A DNA stretch of 64,000 nucleotides from Polaribacter aquimarinus (lineage in GTDB: Bacteria > Bacteroidota > Bacteroidia > Flavobacteriales > Flavobacteriaceae), in contig NZ_QFFG01000001.1 of NCBI RefSeq assembly GCF_003129485.1, positions 496,001-560,000 of the forward strand. The letters are read 5' to 3'. Below the pieces are notes generated by a model. It ran no database searches. It saw only the letters and a list, made by a program, of their open reading frames with translations, and was not told the DNA's origin. Numbering within the stretch: position 1 is the first letter of the stretch; every line of letters starts with the position of its first letter. This document shows positions 19,937 to 29,336 of the stretch, in pieces. The position numbers and the translations under genes were made by a program.

Positions 19937-22138
19937 TTATTTTATTTGAACTTTGATTTCTTTAATTTCAGCTCCTAGTTCTAAACTCCTACTTCCTGGA
20001 GACGAATTTCCTAAAGTAATTATAGCTGACCCTTTGTGTCTTCTTTCTACACCTGATTTATCTATAAAATTAAAAGCATCATCGCTTAATTTGAATTTTA
20101 TTTTTTTTGATTTTCCAGCATCAATTTTTATCCTCTTAAAACTTTTTAACGATGATAAAGGTGCATTATGACTATTTTCTTTTAAAGAAACATACATTTG
20201 AAAAACATCATTAACATCATATTTTCCAGTATTTCTTATGGTAACTTCTACAGTTTCAGTATCTCCTTTTTTAATAGTTGATGCTGATAGTTTAACATCA
20301 GAAATTACCAAATTTGAATACGTTAATCCAAATCCGAAAGGGTACATTGGTTTTTTAATCATGTATTTATAGGTTCTTCCAGTCATGCTATAATCATCAT
20401 ATGGAGGTAATTGAGTTACATTTTTTGGAAAAGTAATCGGCAATTTACCAGATGGAGAAACATCACCAAAAATAACATCTGCAATGGCATTACCTCCCTG
20501 CTCTCCAGGATACCAAGCATAAATTATAGCATCAGCTAATTTATTTATTTCAGTTAAATCAATTGGGCAACCAGCAAATATTACTGCAATAATTGGTTTT
20601 TTATGTTTTCCTCTCATTTTTCTGAGATATTCTAACTGACTTTTTGGAAGTTTCATACTAATATTGTCTCCTTTGTCAGTAGAACCTATCGCTTCATTTT
20701 CTTCTCCTTCCATAACTACAGTAAGCCCTAAAGCAACAATTGTTGCATCTACTTTGCCTGCTAAATAACTGTAATTGTTACCTTTATTTTTATTTTCTTG
20801 ATTTATCATTGCTCCTGCACGATATTGCACTCTTGTTGTTGGAGAAACTTTCCCTACAACACCTTCTAATAGCGTTACTAGATTATCACTTAATCCATAA
20901 TAATTACCTATAAGAGTTCTAATTTCTCCAGCGAAAGGCCCTCCAATATACAATTGATCAATATCCTTTTTAAGCGGTAACACTCCATTGTTTTTAAGCA
21001 ATACAATAGATTTTTGAGCTACTCTTCTGGATAGTGTAATATGTTCTTTAGAATGAATTTTTCCTAAACTAATTTTTGAATATGGATTATTAATAGGGTT
21101 ATCGAACATTCCTAATTTAAACTTTGTTTTTAACAATGGACGCAAAGCGATATTAATATCTTCTTCTGTTATTAATCCTTTTTCAAAAGCTTTTTTTAAT
21201 TGTTTGTATGTTTGTCCACAATTTAAATTTGTTCCGCTTTTAATTGCTAGGGCTGCAGATTCTTCTGGAGAATTAGTTAATTTATGTGATTTATGAAAAT
21301 TTCGGATGGCTCCACAATCACTAACAACATGTCCTTTAAATTGCCAACTATCCATTAAAATGGACTGCAATAAGGTTTTGCTTCCGCAACATGCTTCATT
21401 ATTTGTTCTGTTATATGCGCACATTACGGCTTCTACTCCCGCATCTACACAAGCTTTAAACGCTGGTAAGTATGTTTCATACAAATCTTGTTGATTTACA
21501 ATTGCATTAAAGCTATGCCTTAGCGCTTCTGGCCCACTATGTACCGCAAAATGTTTTGCACATGCTGCTGTTTTTAAATATTTAGGATGACTCCCTTGCA
21601 TTCCTTTTATAAATGATGCTCCAATTTTACCTGATAAATAAGGGTCTTCCCCATAAGTTTCTTGTCCTCTTCCCCATCTAGGATCTCTAAAAATATTCAC
21701 ATTTGGGCTCCAGAATGTAAGCCCCATATAACGTATAGATTCTTTATTTTTTTTGATTAAATAATTATTAACAGCTCTTGCTTCATCAGAAATTGCATTA
21801 CCCACATCTTTAATTATTTTCGTATCAAATGTAGCAGCTAAACCTATTGCCTGTGGAAAAATAGTAGCTTTTGGCCCTCTAGCAACTCCATGCAAAGCTT
21901 CATTCCACCAATCGTAAGACTTAATGTCCAATCGATTAATTTCTGAACTAGCATTAAGCAACTGCGATATTTTTTCGTCAAGCGTCATGCAATTAATGAG
22001 AGTTTCTATTCTCTTTTCTAAACTTAAATTACTATTCTTCCATAATTTGGAATCACATACAGATTGCGCTTTAGTATTCAAGGAAATAATAAATAAAATC
22101 GTTAGAAATAAATTTGAAAGTTTTTTTACATGTTTCAT
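19937..22138 (-). CDS. GH3-family beta-glycosidase (beta-xylosidase/beta-glucosidase type)
   Basis: The protein has 733 residues with a signal peptide (LFLTILFIISLNTKAQS), so it is periplasmic. The TIM barrel shows KHFAVHSGPE and GHVVSDCGA with nucleophile Asp274. The second alpha/beta domain holds LGLTVVMEGEENEAIG, where the acid/base region would lie. A C-terminal Fn3-like domain ends the protein (TETVEVTIRNTGKYDVNDVFQMYV). Full-length GH3 enzymes of this shape are exo-acting beta-glycosidases, with xylosidases common among them. Removing xylose from ulvan oligosaccharides is a reasonable guess. It leads a two-gene operon with the rhamnose mutarotase. Confidence 0.92.
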   Translation of the reverse strand: MKHVKKLSNLFLTILFIISLNTKAQSVCDSKLWKNSNLSLEKRIETLINCMTLDEKISQLLNASSEINRLDIKSYDWWNEALHGVARGPKATIFPQAIGLAATFDTKIIKDVGNAISDEARAVNNYLIKKNKESIRYMGLTFWSPNVNIFRDPRWGRGQETYGEDPYLSGKIGASFIKGMQGSHPKYLKTAACAKHFAVHSGPEALRHSFNAIVNQQDLYETYLPAFKACVDAGVEAVMCAYNRTNNEACCGSKTLLQSILMDSWQFKGHVVSDCGAIRNFHKSHKLTNSPEESAALAIKSGTNLNCGQTYKQLKKAFEKGLITEEDINIALRPLLKTKFKLGMFDNPINNPYSKISLGKIHSKEHITLSRRVAQKSIVLLKNNGVLPLKKDIDQLYIGGPFAGEIRTLIGNYYGLSDNLVTLLEGVVGKVSPTTRVQYRAGAMINQENKNKGNNYSYLAGKVDATIVALGLTVVMEGEENEAIGSTDKGDNISMKLPKSQLEYLRKMRGKHKKPIIAVIFAGCPIDLTEINKLADAIIYAWYPGEQGGNAIADVIFGDVSPSGKLPITFPKNVTQLPPYDDYSMTGRTYKYMIKKPMYPFGFGLTYSNLVISDVKLSASTIKKGDTETVEVTIRNTGKYDVNDVFQMYVSLKENSHNAPLSSLKSFKRIKIDAGKSKKIKFKLSDDAFNFIDKSGVERRHKGSAIITLGNSSPGSRSLELGAEIKEIKVQIK

Positions 22139-22175
22139 TATATAAGAAATTGCTTTATTAAAAGTTTAACTAATT

Positions 22176-22222
22176 GAAAAGTATTACATAAAAAAATAGA
22201 TTGCATCCTGTTCTATGTTGCA
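22176..22222 (-). promoter_or_regulatory. PUL promoter site 3 (GH3-rhaM)
   Basis: Coding-strand CAA-N7-CAGGAT with -7 box TACTTTTC (22183-22176) starts at the fixed 27-nt offset. It lies 38-84 nt before the GH3 start. Confidence 0.75.
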
Positions 22223-22269
22223 AATAGAAAGCCATAACATTCTTTACTTTACAAAAAACCTATCAGCAA

Positions 22270-22309
22270 TAAAAAACTGCTAAAATCTTTACAATTTCAG
22301 CAGTTTTTA
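22270..22309 (-). terminator. Hairpin terminator after Fn3 lipoprotein gene
   Basis: Arms AAAAACTGCT (22272-22281) and AGCAGTTTTT (22299-22308) flank a loop. The minus-strand RNA ends in a U-run. It lies 17 nt past the stop of the Fn3 lipoprotein gene and separates it from the GH3 promoter. Confidence 0.75.
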
Positions 22310-22325
22310 ATATGGTAAGCGATGT

Positions 22326-23027
22326 TTATTTTGTTGTAAAACTCCAAATTTGCCCAATACTAACTCCACCATTCCCATCTTTTACTACAATTTTAAAATA
22401 GTATGTAGATGCAGGTGTTAGACCTGAAGCACTATAAGTACTTTCTGATTGGTTTTCTGAAACTTTAGTTACTGGATTAGAATTGGTATCTAAATACACA
22501 TCATAAGTTAATGTATCTCCATCAAAATCAGTTGATAACCAACTTAAAGTTGTACTAGTACCGCTAATTTCTGAATTTAACGCAGGTGCTATTAAAGCTG
22601 GTGCAAATGGAACATGATTAGAAACCCCGTCTCCTTCAGTTAAAAAATTACTCGTTGGAGCATAACCACTTTCTGCTAAATTACTATCTATTGCTTTAAT
22701 TCGCCAATAATAAGATTTCCCTTTTTCTAAACTAATTAACTTAGACTCAGAAAAACTAGTTTCTGTATGTAATATAGGAGTAAAAGAATTATTCTCTGCC
22801 ACTTCTATTTTATATGTAATTCTATTGCCTTCGGCATCTGTTGATGCTCCCCATTGAAACACAACATTATTATCTACACAAACTGTGTTGTCTAATGGAA
22901 ATACCATACTAGGTAAACTAGGTGCTGTATTTTGATCCTGTTGTTGGTTATCTACTTTATCATCACCTCCTCCACAAGAAAACATTATAAACCCAATTGC
23001 TATTAAATATATATATGATCTTTTCAT
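22326..23027 (-). CDS. Surface-type lipoprotein with two Fn3-like domains
   Basis: This is a 233-residue lipoprotein (GFIMFSC, Cys18). The tail after the cysteine is GGGDDK, a glycine/acidic stretch of the kind that can export Bacteroidota lipoproteins to the cell surface. Two beta-sandwich repeats follow (about 35-130 and 138-233) with GKSYYWRIKAIDS and ASTYYFKIVVKDGNGG motifs. There is no catalytic motif. Only one base separates its ATG from the stop of lyase 2, so the two are made together. A role as a surface glycan-binding or scaffold partner of the lyase, like SusE/SusF-type proteins, is plausible but unproven. Confidence 0.75.
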   Translation of the reverse strand: MKRSYIYLIAIGFIMFSCGGGDDKVDNQQQDQNTAPSLPSMVFPLDNTVCVDNNVVFQWGASTDAEGNRITYKIEVAENNSFTPILHTETSFSESKLISLEKGKSYYWRIKAIDSNLAESGYAPTSNFLTEGDGVSNHVPFAPALIAPALNSEISGTSTTLSWLSTDFDGDTLTYDVYLDTNSNPVTKVSENQSESTYSASGLTPASTYYFKIVVKDGNGGVSIGQIWSFTTK

Positions 23028-23028
23028 G

Positions 23029-25221
23029 TTATTTCTTTATTACTTTTATAAATACTGGTTTTACTGAACTAACTTTAATAAAATAGATTCCATTTGGTTT
23101 GTCTTTTAGATCCAACTGAACCTTACCATTGTTTACAATATGTGTTTTAGAAACCACTAATTGAGACTGTATATTATATACTTCGATATCAAGTGTTTTT
23201 ATATTATTAGGGATAAATAATTCAAATAGACCTCTCGAAGGGTTAGGGTATGCCTTAATGTTTTCAAAAATATTAATAGTCTTAGACATCTCTCCTTGAC
23301 AAGCTTCTTTACTTTTAACTTGAATATTATCACCATGACTAACATCTATTGAAAATTTAGACTGATAAGTTTCAAAAACTTGTTCTCCATTTTTAATTAC
23401 TTTAAAAGGGCCTGTTCCTGATTTTATTGAAATTTCTGCAGATAATTTACTTACACTAATTTTTCCTGATAACTTTGGAGCTTCTTCAATAACTACCTGA
23501 TAACAATGGCTAAAATTTTTGCCATCAACATCAATGCAAAAATCATAAGTTCCAGGACTTAATCCTTCTATTGTTTTGTCTTTAGTAAAACTATAAGTAA
23601 CACCATTAATAGAAGTTGTATAATTAGAAGTAGCACCTCCCTTAATAATTAATTTACCATTATTAGTACCACTACAGGTTTCTCCCTCAGCCTTTACTGT
23701 GAAATTATCTGGCAAAGTAGGGTCTGTTGGATCAATATCTAAGTCAATAACTTGTAGGTATAAAGGCTGAGCATTACCACTTTTTTTCTCCATTAAATAG
23801 TAATAAAGTTTACCTTTTGCGATATGAACTCGACCATGATCAAATGTCTTTCCAGAAGTAGCTTGATATACAGTGTTAAAGTTATTTGTCCCTCCTTCAG
23901 TTTTTTGAATAAAAATTCTATCATTTTTAAGACCTATGATAAAAACATCGTTTCCAGCCGTATAAATAGAAGTACCACCTGCAAAATCTTCTGATGTAAT
24001 GAAATCCGAAGCACCTGATGGTTTGTAGGTATGTAAATATTTGGTAACATTATTTTCTAGGTCTCTTACTTTACTAATTATATGTACATCTCCATTTGCT
24101 GTAACAGTCCAATCAAAATCTCCAACAATATAAACTTTATCTGTTTGAGTTGTTGTTACATAATCTCCTGGTTCAAATATTTTTATCTTATCAGCATCAT
24201 AAAGTGGTAAGGAAAAAGCTTCTCCAGAATGATTTTTCCAACTATCAAATCCAGATTGGTTATCAGAATAGGCGTAATATACTCCGTTTTGATATTGATA
24301 TTTGTCATTATTATTAGCCAATCTACGTTGAAAACCGATTCTAATTTTTCCATTTACATATTTCATGTTACCATATAGCCCCCAATTATATGTTATACCT
24401 TGTTGATTTTTAGCATTTAAAACATTAAAATGTGTAAAATTAGACCATTTCGAAGTACTTGCGTCGTATTTAGAGAACTTGTAAGCCCCATTATTGTTTC
24501 CCCCTTCACGCATATACATAAATATGTCACCTAAATCATTTGTAAAAAACTGTGGATAAGTTAACGCTGAATATTTAGAATATTCTTCATCAGGAAAACC
24601 TGATCTACCACTATTTAAACTCAAATGCTTGTATCCATTAGAGCTATTTTTTACAAATTTATCTAAGGTAAACTCAGCATCTGGAAGTGAAGCAGCGTTT
24701 TTGACAGAGTAAGAATATCTAAAATAATCTTTGCTTAAACTACCATCAGATGGTCTCGTTCTACCATAAGCATGCATATCATAAAGCATATGAATGGTAC
24801 CATCTAAAGGGCTTACTGCAACTGCTATCGTATTATGAGATTCTCCTATCCAATATTTATTTTGATATCCAGTATGTCTATGCGGAAATTCTATATCTAC
24901 ACTATTACCTGTAATTGTATTGTAACGCGTAAGCATTACATGACGATCTCCTTTCCCACCTCTATACCAAGTCATAAAAACATATTGATTATATGTTTTT
25001 ATACAATCTCCATGTGCAGAAATACTTCTACCGAAAAAATAATCATAGGGCGCACTATCACCAGAGTTTGTTGCTGTACTCCCTACCTTACTTCCATTAA
25101 AATGTAAACCTATATCTGTAATTTTTACTTCTTTTTCAAAAGTTACTTGAGAAAAAGAGCTTAAACTAATAGAAAAAAACAGCACTAAAACTAGAAATTT
25201 TCTTTGAACGATTTTATTCAT
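23029..25221 (-). CDS. PL24-like polysaccharide (ulvan) lyase, paralogue of lyase 1, with T9SS domain
   Basis: The protein has 730 residues with a signal peptide (KFLVLVLFFSISLSSFSQ). Residues 25-500 are nearly the same as lyase 1, with His129, His150, Tyr278 and Arg294 at identical numbers, so the catalytic machinery is intact. After the propeller it diverges completely. It lacks the Ig-like and shared binding domains and instead has a small beta-rich repeat region (about 515-640, GTYDFCIDVDGKNFSHCYQV) and a T9SS sorting domain (AYPNPSRGLFELFI). It is expected to be secreted or attached to the surface. The pair probably differs in anchoring or substrate targeting, not in chemistry. Confidence 0.85.
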   Translation of the reverse strand: MNKIVQRKFLVLVLFFSISLSSFSQVTFEKEVKITDIGLHFNGSKVGSTATNSGDSAPYDYFFGRSISAHGDCIKTYNQYVFMTWYRGGKGDRHVMLTRYNTITGNSVDIEFPHRHTGYQNKYWIGESHNTIAVAVSPLDGTIHMLYDMHAYGRTRPSDGSLSKDYFRYSYSVKNAASLPDAEFTLDKFVKNSSNGYKHLSLNSGRSGFPDEEYSKYSALTYPQFFTNDLGDIFMYMREGGNNNGAYKFSKYDASTSKWSNFTHFNVLNAKNQQGITYNWGLYGNMKYVNGKIRIGFQRRLANNNDKYQYQNGVYYAYSDNQSGFDSWKNHSGEAFSLPLYDADKIKIFEPGDYVTTTQTDKVYIVGDFDWTVTANGDVHIISKVRDLENNVTKYLHTYKPSGASDFITSEDFAGGTSIYTAGNDVFIIGLKNDRIFIQKTEGGTNNFNTVYQATSGKTFDHGRVHIAKGKLYYYLMEKKSGNAQPLYLQVIDLDIDPTDPTLPDNFTVKAEGETCSGTNNGKLIIKGGATSNYTTSINGVTYSFTKDKTIEGLSPGTYDFCIDVDGKNFSHCYQVVIEEAPKLSGKISVSKLSAEISIKSGTGPFKVIKNGEQVFETYQSKFSIDVSHGDNIQVKSKEACQGEMSKTINIFENIKAYPNPSRGLFELFIPNNIKTLDIEVYNIQSQLVVSKTHIVNNGKVQLDLKDKPNGIYFIKVSSVKPVFIKVIKK

Positions 25222-25257
25222 AATTAATATTATAAAAATTATTTTGGTAAATTTAAT

Positions 25258-25304
25258 TTAAAAAAAAAAAAATACCATCATGGAGTATCCCGAATCATTG
25301 TTAA
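25258..25304 (-). promoter_or_regulatory. PUL promoter site 4 (lyase 2-Fn3 lipoprotein)
   Basis: Coding-strand CGGGAT with a weak first half is present. The position expected for the -7 box falls inside a 13-base T-run (complement of 25260-25272), so no TAnnTTT box is seen at the fixed offset. It is assigned by sequence and location, with lower certainty. Confidence 0.5.
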
Positions 25305-25375
25305 ATTTTAAATAAAGAAATTCTTGATAGATTCAGAGGTTAAGTACCTTATAACAATTAGAAAATATATTACAT

Positions 25376-25416
25376 AAAAAAAGCCTTACACTTAATATAG
25401 GTGTAAGGCTTTTATA
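25376..25416 (-). terminator. Hairpin terminator after secreted binding-domain gene
   Basis: Perfect 13-bp arms AAAAGCCTTACAC (25379-25391) and GTGTAAGGCTTTT (25401-25413) are flanked by A and T runs. They lie 33 nt beyond the stop of the gene at 25446. It is a convincing intrinsic terminator and possibly bidirectional. Confidence 0.85.
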
Positions 25417-25445
25417 AAATTATTTAATTTTTATAAAATTACAAA

Positions 25446-26318
25446 CTATTGCTTGATAATTTTTTTAGTGAACTTAGCATTATCACCTTTAATTTCAACG
25501 ATGTATAATCCTTTAGTTAAAGAGCTTGTATTTAAACTAATATTACCCTGAGTATTTACTTTTTGAGATAGTACTTTACTACCTAAAACAGAATATACAG
25601 AAATTTCGTTTACTTTAGAAGTTGCTCCTTTAATAGTTAATTGGTTCTTCACAGGATTAGAAATAACAAATGCATCTGCACCAAAAGTGTTAACGCTTGC
25701 TGTCGCATCATCTTTAACAAAATGATAATCAAGAACATCGATTCCTCCACCATCAAACTTTACAGCTTCACCTGCTGCACTAGGAATTACACCATATCTT
25801 GAACCTCCATCCCAAGGCACTTTAATAAACAATGCATTATTACCTGCAGCTGGGTTAGCCCCATTAGCATCAGGGTCTCCGTTTGCATCTACTTTAGCTT
25901 TTCTTCTTTGAAACTGGTCTTTACCAGAGAGATCACCACTCGAAACCACAACTTCTTTTGGAAGTCTCATTTCAACAGTAATTGTAAGATTTTTACCATC
26001 TGCTTCAACACCAGAAGTAGTCATTGTCCAATCAACTCCACCTGCTTTTGAAGTAATTTCTACAAATCCTGCTCCTGCTTGAGTTCTATGATCTTTTATA
26101 AGCCATTCTTGAGTAGAAGTGTCACCTGATGTTATTTCTTCTGCCCATTCTAATTGACCAGTACCACCATTAATTGTCATGAATAAATTAGTACCTCTTG
26201 CACCTAATTTATACCAACCCGGTTTAGTATAAAGCAAGTCAGCTTGAGCATAAGAAGCTGATGCACCAAAAAGCACTACAAATGCCAGTAAAGTAAATTT
26301 AAGTAATTGTTTTTTCAT
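25446..26318 (-). CDS. Secreted stand-alone copy of the lyase 1 C-terminal (putative ulvan-binding) domain, T9SS
   Basis: The protein has 290 residues with a signal peptide (LLAFVVLFGASASYAQA). Residues 30-205 match the pre-sorting domain of lyase 1. Shared motifs include NLFMTINGGTGQLEWAEEI, the DQFQRRKAK segment, GNNALFIKVP and RYGVIPSAAGEAVKF. A T9SS domain follows (FVISNPVKNQLTIKG to KKIIKQ). No catalytic domain is present. It has its own PUL promoter site and its own terminator, so it is a single-gene unit, perhaps expressed at a different level. A secreted or surface polysaccharide-binding role is inferred from the domain sharing; modular ulvan lyases are known to carry ulvan-binding modules. 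Confidence 0.75.
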   Translation of the reverse strand: MKKQLLKFTLLAFVVLFGASASYAQADLLYTKPGWYKLGARGTNLFMTINGGTGQLEWAEEITSGDTSTQEWLIKDHRTQAGAGFVEITSKAGGVDWTMTTSGVEADGKNLTITVEMRLPKEVVVSSGDLSGKDQFQRRKAKVDANGDPDANGANPAAGNNALFIKVPWDGGSRYGVIPSAAGEAVKFDGGGIDVLDYHFVKDDATASVNTFGADAFVISNPVKNQLTIKGATSKVNEISVYSVLGSKVLSQKVNTQGNISLNTSSLTKGLYIVEIKGDNAKFTKKIIKQ

Positions 26319-26349
26319 AATAAATAAGTTATAAATGTTAATTTAGAGC

Positions 26350-26396
26350 ACAAAATAGAGCATTAACCTGTTTTAGCTATCCTGCACTATACTGTT
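26350..26396 (-). promoter_or_regulatory. PUL promoter site 5 (secreted binding-domain protein)
   Basis: Coding-strand CAG-N7-CAGGAT with -7 box TATTTTGT (26357-26350) starts exactly 27 nt from the C of CAGG. Confidence 0.75.
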
Positions 26397-26577
26397 TTAA
26401 ATTGTTTTTTTAAAATTTTTAGTTAAATAGTAATTTTTTAACAATTTTTAGTATTTATTTTAAGATGTATAAACCTTAAAAAAATCAAATATTTCAACTA
26501 AAACATACTTCCTTTCTGTTATTTAACAGACATAAACTGAAATAACACAAAAAGCACCTAATAGACTTACAGTAAAA

Positions 26578-29325
26578 CTAAAACTTTACTTTAAAATTAA
26601 AATTACCTGATTGTATCCTTACGGATTTATTAGGTAAAACTACCTTAGCTTTACAATTAGCGGGAACTGTACCATAATACTCATAAGTATTTTCATCAAT
26701 TCTCTTCCATTCTGCTTTAATTTCTCCATGGATAGAATTGTAACTTGCTTTTGCAAAATCCATCGATTTGATAAAATTTGGTTTTAAGATGATGTTTTGA
26801 AAACCAGGATGAGATTCATCTACATTGATACCTGCTAAATGACGGTAAAAAAAGTTATCTACAGCACCCATAAAATGATGCATATCTGAAGATGTAAATT
26901 TATAACCTTCTGGTAATGTTGTAGCGCCTTCTTTTATCATCCATCCAAATGAAGGCCATTCTTCGTCAACCACTACTTTATGCATCATATCAGCATAACC
27001 GTTTTTAGGCAAATATTCAAAAGCAGAATGTATAGAAAAAATACCTCCCCATAAGTGGTAATCTTTTTCTTTTGCAATATTTTCTACAACTCTTTTCTCT
27101 AGTTGCGCTTTATATTTTTCTGGAACAATACCATAATCGAGAGCTAGAATATTAACTACAGGTAAAAATTCTGGAAATGGTTTTAAACCTATATATTCTA
27201 ATTTTTCTAAATCAAAAGCATATTTTTGAATACCTGCGTGAATGCGTTTGAGTTGTTTTTCTAAACGTTTTTTGTCTTTGTTTTTCCCTAGCTTATCTGC
27301 CATATAAGTCAAACGCTTTAATACCAAATAAAAATTCATAGAAGCGATAACTTCGTTACCTCCTGGTTTGCCCCCACCTCTGTAAGTTACATCATAAGGT
27401 GGTACCCAGTCATTATATATTTCGGCAAACATGCCGTCTTTTGTTTTAGAATTGTTGTTTTTCCAAGAATAATCAACCCAACGCATCATATTTTCCCAAT
27501 AATTCTCAAACAACCTTGTATCTCCATAATATTGATACATGTACCAAGGAATGTGCACCCCTGCAGAAGACCATAAGGTCGATTTTCCTTTTCTATAATT
27601 ATTAGCAGGTGCAATAGGGCTTAAAGCACCTTCTGTAGTTTGCGTATCAAAAATATCTCGTGTAAATTTTGTTATTAAGGCAGCTAAATCATAATTAGCC
27701 ATACCAAACTCCACACCAGTTACAGCATCACCTAACCAACCATTTTTCTCTCGATTTGGACAATCTGTAACAATACTATGCAAATTAAAAATTAATGATT
27801 TACGGCAAATATTGTGAACAGCACCTACGGTTTTATCTGAAGATTCAAAATTACCCACCAATGGTACATCTGAGTGAACATATTTTACTTCAACATCATC
27901 TTTGGTTATTTTTGTTTTATATCCTTTTACTTGCACATAACGATAGCCTTTATAAGAAAAACGACATTCGGCAAATTCCTCGACCTCCCCTTTACCAATG
28001 TAAGCCATTTGCTGTAATCTTCCAGGTTGTCCACTAGACGTTGGGTCTAGATGTTCGCCATAATAAATGGTAACTTGTTGTCCTTTTTTAAGGTTTTTTA
28101 ATCGTAAACGTATCCATCCAGCACTGTTCGTTCCTGTATCTATCCATTGCCCATAACTTCCCTTGCGTCTAATACTTATAGGCTGAAATGTCTTAGTAAC
28201 ACGAATGGGTTGACACATTTGCGAGACAACTTCTCCTCCGGGATGTGGTGCAGGATTTACATTATCCCAAGAGGCATCATCAAAACTGGCTGTATTCCAA
28301 TTTTCAATTTCTTTTCGGGCATCATAAATTTCGCCCATATGCGGACCATCATATATGATTGGACCTCCTGTTACTTTCCAAGATAAATCGCTAATTACAT
28401 TTTCTTCAGTACCATCTTCATACTGTACTTTAATTAAACATAACAATTTTGGCTGACCAACATAACCATCCTTTTTATAAAACCCCCAATGGTCATAAGC
28501 CAATTGCCCATAAAACCCTCTACCTAACATCACTCCTGCTAAATTATCTCCGTTTTGAATTTGTTCGGTAATATCATGCGTCGCATATAGAATTGTTTTT
28601 CTATAATCTGTCCAACCTGGATCTAAAACTTGAGTTCCTATGCGCTTTCCATTGATAAATAATTCATAATACCCTAGCCCACTAATATAAGCTTTAGCAT
28701 GTTTTACCTTTTTACTCACTTTAAAAGGTTTTCTTAATAGAGGGACAGCATCGTAAGGGTTTTGATGATGAAAGTGATAACGTTCAAACATACTCATACT
28801 AGACCCAAAAAGGCTTGGTAATTGAAATTGTAACGCTTTAGATTCTATGTCTTTTCTTTCCCACCATTCTTTTTCCCACTGCTTCTGTGGTTTCCACGCA
28901 ATCCATTCAGCATTGTTCCAATCTTCTTTTTGAAACAAACCTGTAGAAAATGTTGCTATTTTACTCCAACTCGCTATGTTATTTTTATCCCAAACTTTTA
29001 CTTTCCAATAATACTGTGTTGCTGATTTTAAAGGCTTTCCATTGTATACTATTTGAGTAGTTTGAGAACTTTTTACTTTTTTTGAATTGTAAGCATCACC
29101 AATATTTTTTTCTATGTTTTTTTTTGAAGTAGCAACTATAAGTTTATATTCCTTTTGAAACTGTCTAGATTCATTAGACTTTAGTTTCCAAAAAAAACGT
29201 GGTTTTTTAACGTCTACACCTTCTGGATTGACTCGATACTCCAACTTTAAATCATAAGGTTCTATTTGTGCAAAACTTGATAGACAAATTATAAAAAAAA
29301 GGCAAAATAATTTTTTTTTAATCAT
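26578..29325 (-). CDS. GH78-type alpha-L-rhamnosidase, DCPxREK variant
   Basis: The protein has 915 residues with a signal peptide (KLFCLFFIICLSSFAQ). It follows the GH78 plan: Fn3-like N-domain (YKLIVATSKKNIEKNIGDAY), jelly rolls (GLGYYELFINGKRIG), (alpha/alpha)6 barrel and C-terminal beta-sandwich. The active-site motif is D521-C-P-N-R-E-K, so the Glu sits one place earlier than in DCPQRDER of the paralogues at 9731 and 13974. The second motif is GATTLPEGY in place of GATTIWERW. This is a recognisable GH78 subgroup and need not be inactive, but linkage preference may differ. It is third in an operon with the GH5-like and GH2 genes, 11 nt after GH2. Confidence 0.88.
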   Translation of the reverse strand: MIKKKLFCLFFIICLSSFAQIEPYDLKLEYRVNPEGVDVKKPRFFWKLKSNESRQFQKEYKLIVATSKKNIEKNIGDAYNSKKVKSSQTTQIVYNGKPLKSATQYYWKVKVWDKNNIASWSKIATFSTGLFQKEDWNNAEWIAWKPQKQWEKEWWERKDIESKALQFQLPSLFGSSMSMFERYHFHHQNPYDAVPLLRKPFKVSKKVKHAKAYISGLGYYELFINGKRIGTQVLDPGWTDYRKTILYATHDITEQIQNGDNLAGVMLGRGFYGQLAYDHWGFYKKDGYVGQPKLLCLIKVQYEDGTEENVISDLSWKVTGGPIIYDGPHMGEIYDARKEIENWNTASFDDASWDNVNPAPHPGGEVVSQMCQPIRVTKTFQPISIRRKGSYGQWIDTGTNSAGWIRLRLKNLKKGQQVTIYYGEHLDPTSSGQPGRLQQMAYIGKGEVEEFAECRFSYKGYRYVQVKGYKTKITKDDVEVKYVHSDVPLVGNFESSDKTVGAVHNICRKSLIFNLHSIVTDCPNREKNGWLGDAVTGVEFGMANYDLAALITKFTRDIFDTQTTEGALSPIAPANNYRKGKSTLWSSAGVHIPWYMYQYYGDTRLFENYWENMMRWVDYSWKNNNSKTKDGMFAEIYNDWVPPYDVTYRGGGKPGGNEVIASMNFYLVLKRLTYMADKLGKNKDKKRLEKQLKRIHAGIQKYAFDLEKLEYIGLKPFPEFLPVVNILALDYGIVPEKYKAQLEKRVVENIAKEKDYHLWGGIFSIHSAFEYLPKNGYADMMHKVVVDEEWPSFGWMIKEGATTLPEGYKFTSSDMHHFMGAVDNFFYRHLAGINVDESHPGFQNIILKPNFIKSMDFAKASYNSIHGEIKAEWKRIDENTYEYYGTVPANCKAKVVLPNKSVRIQSGNFNFKVKF

Positions 29326-29336
29326 TATAACCTAAT

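Noticed and set aside
25260..25272. Run of 13 A upstream of lyase 2.
   Set aside because: It is probably just an A-tract in the promoter; it may bend DNA or vary in length, but nothing else supports a function.
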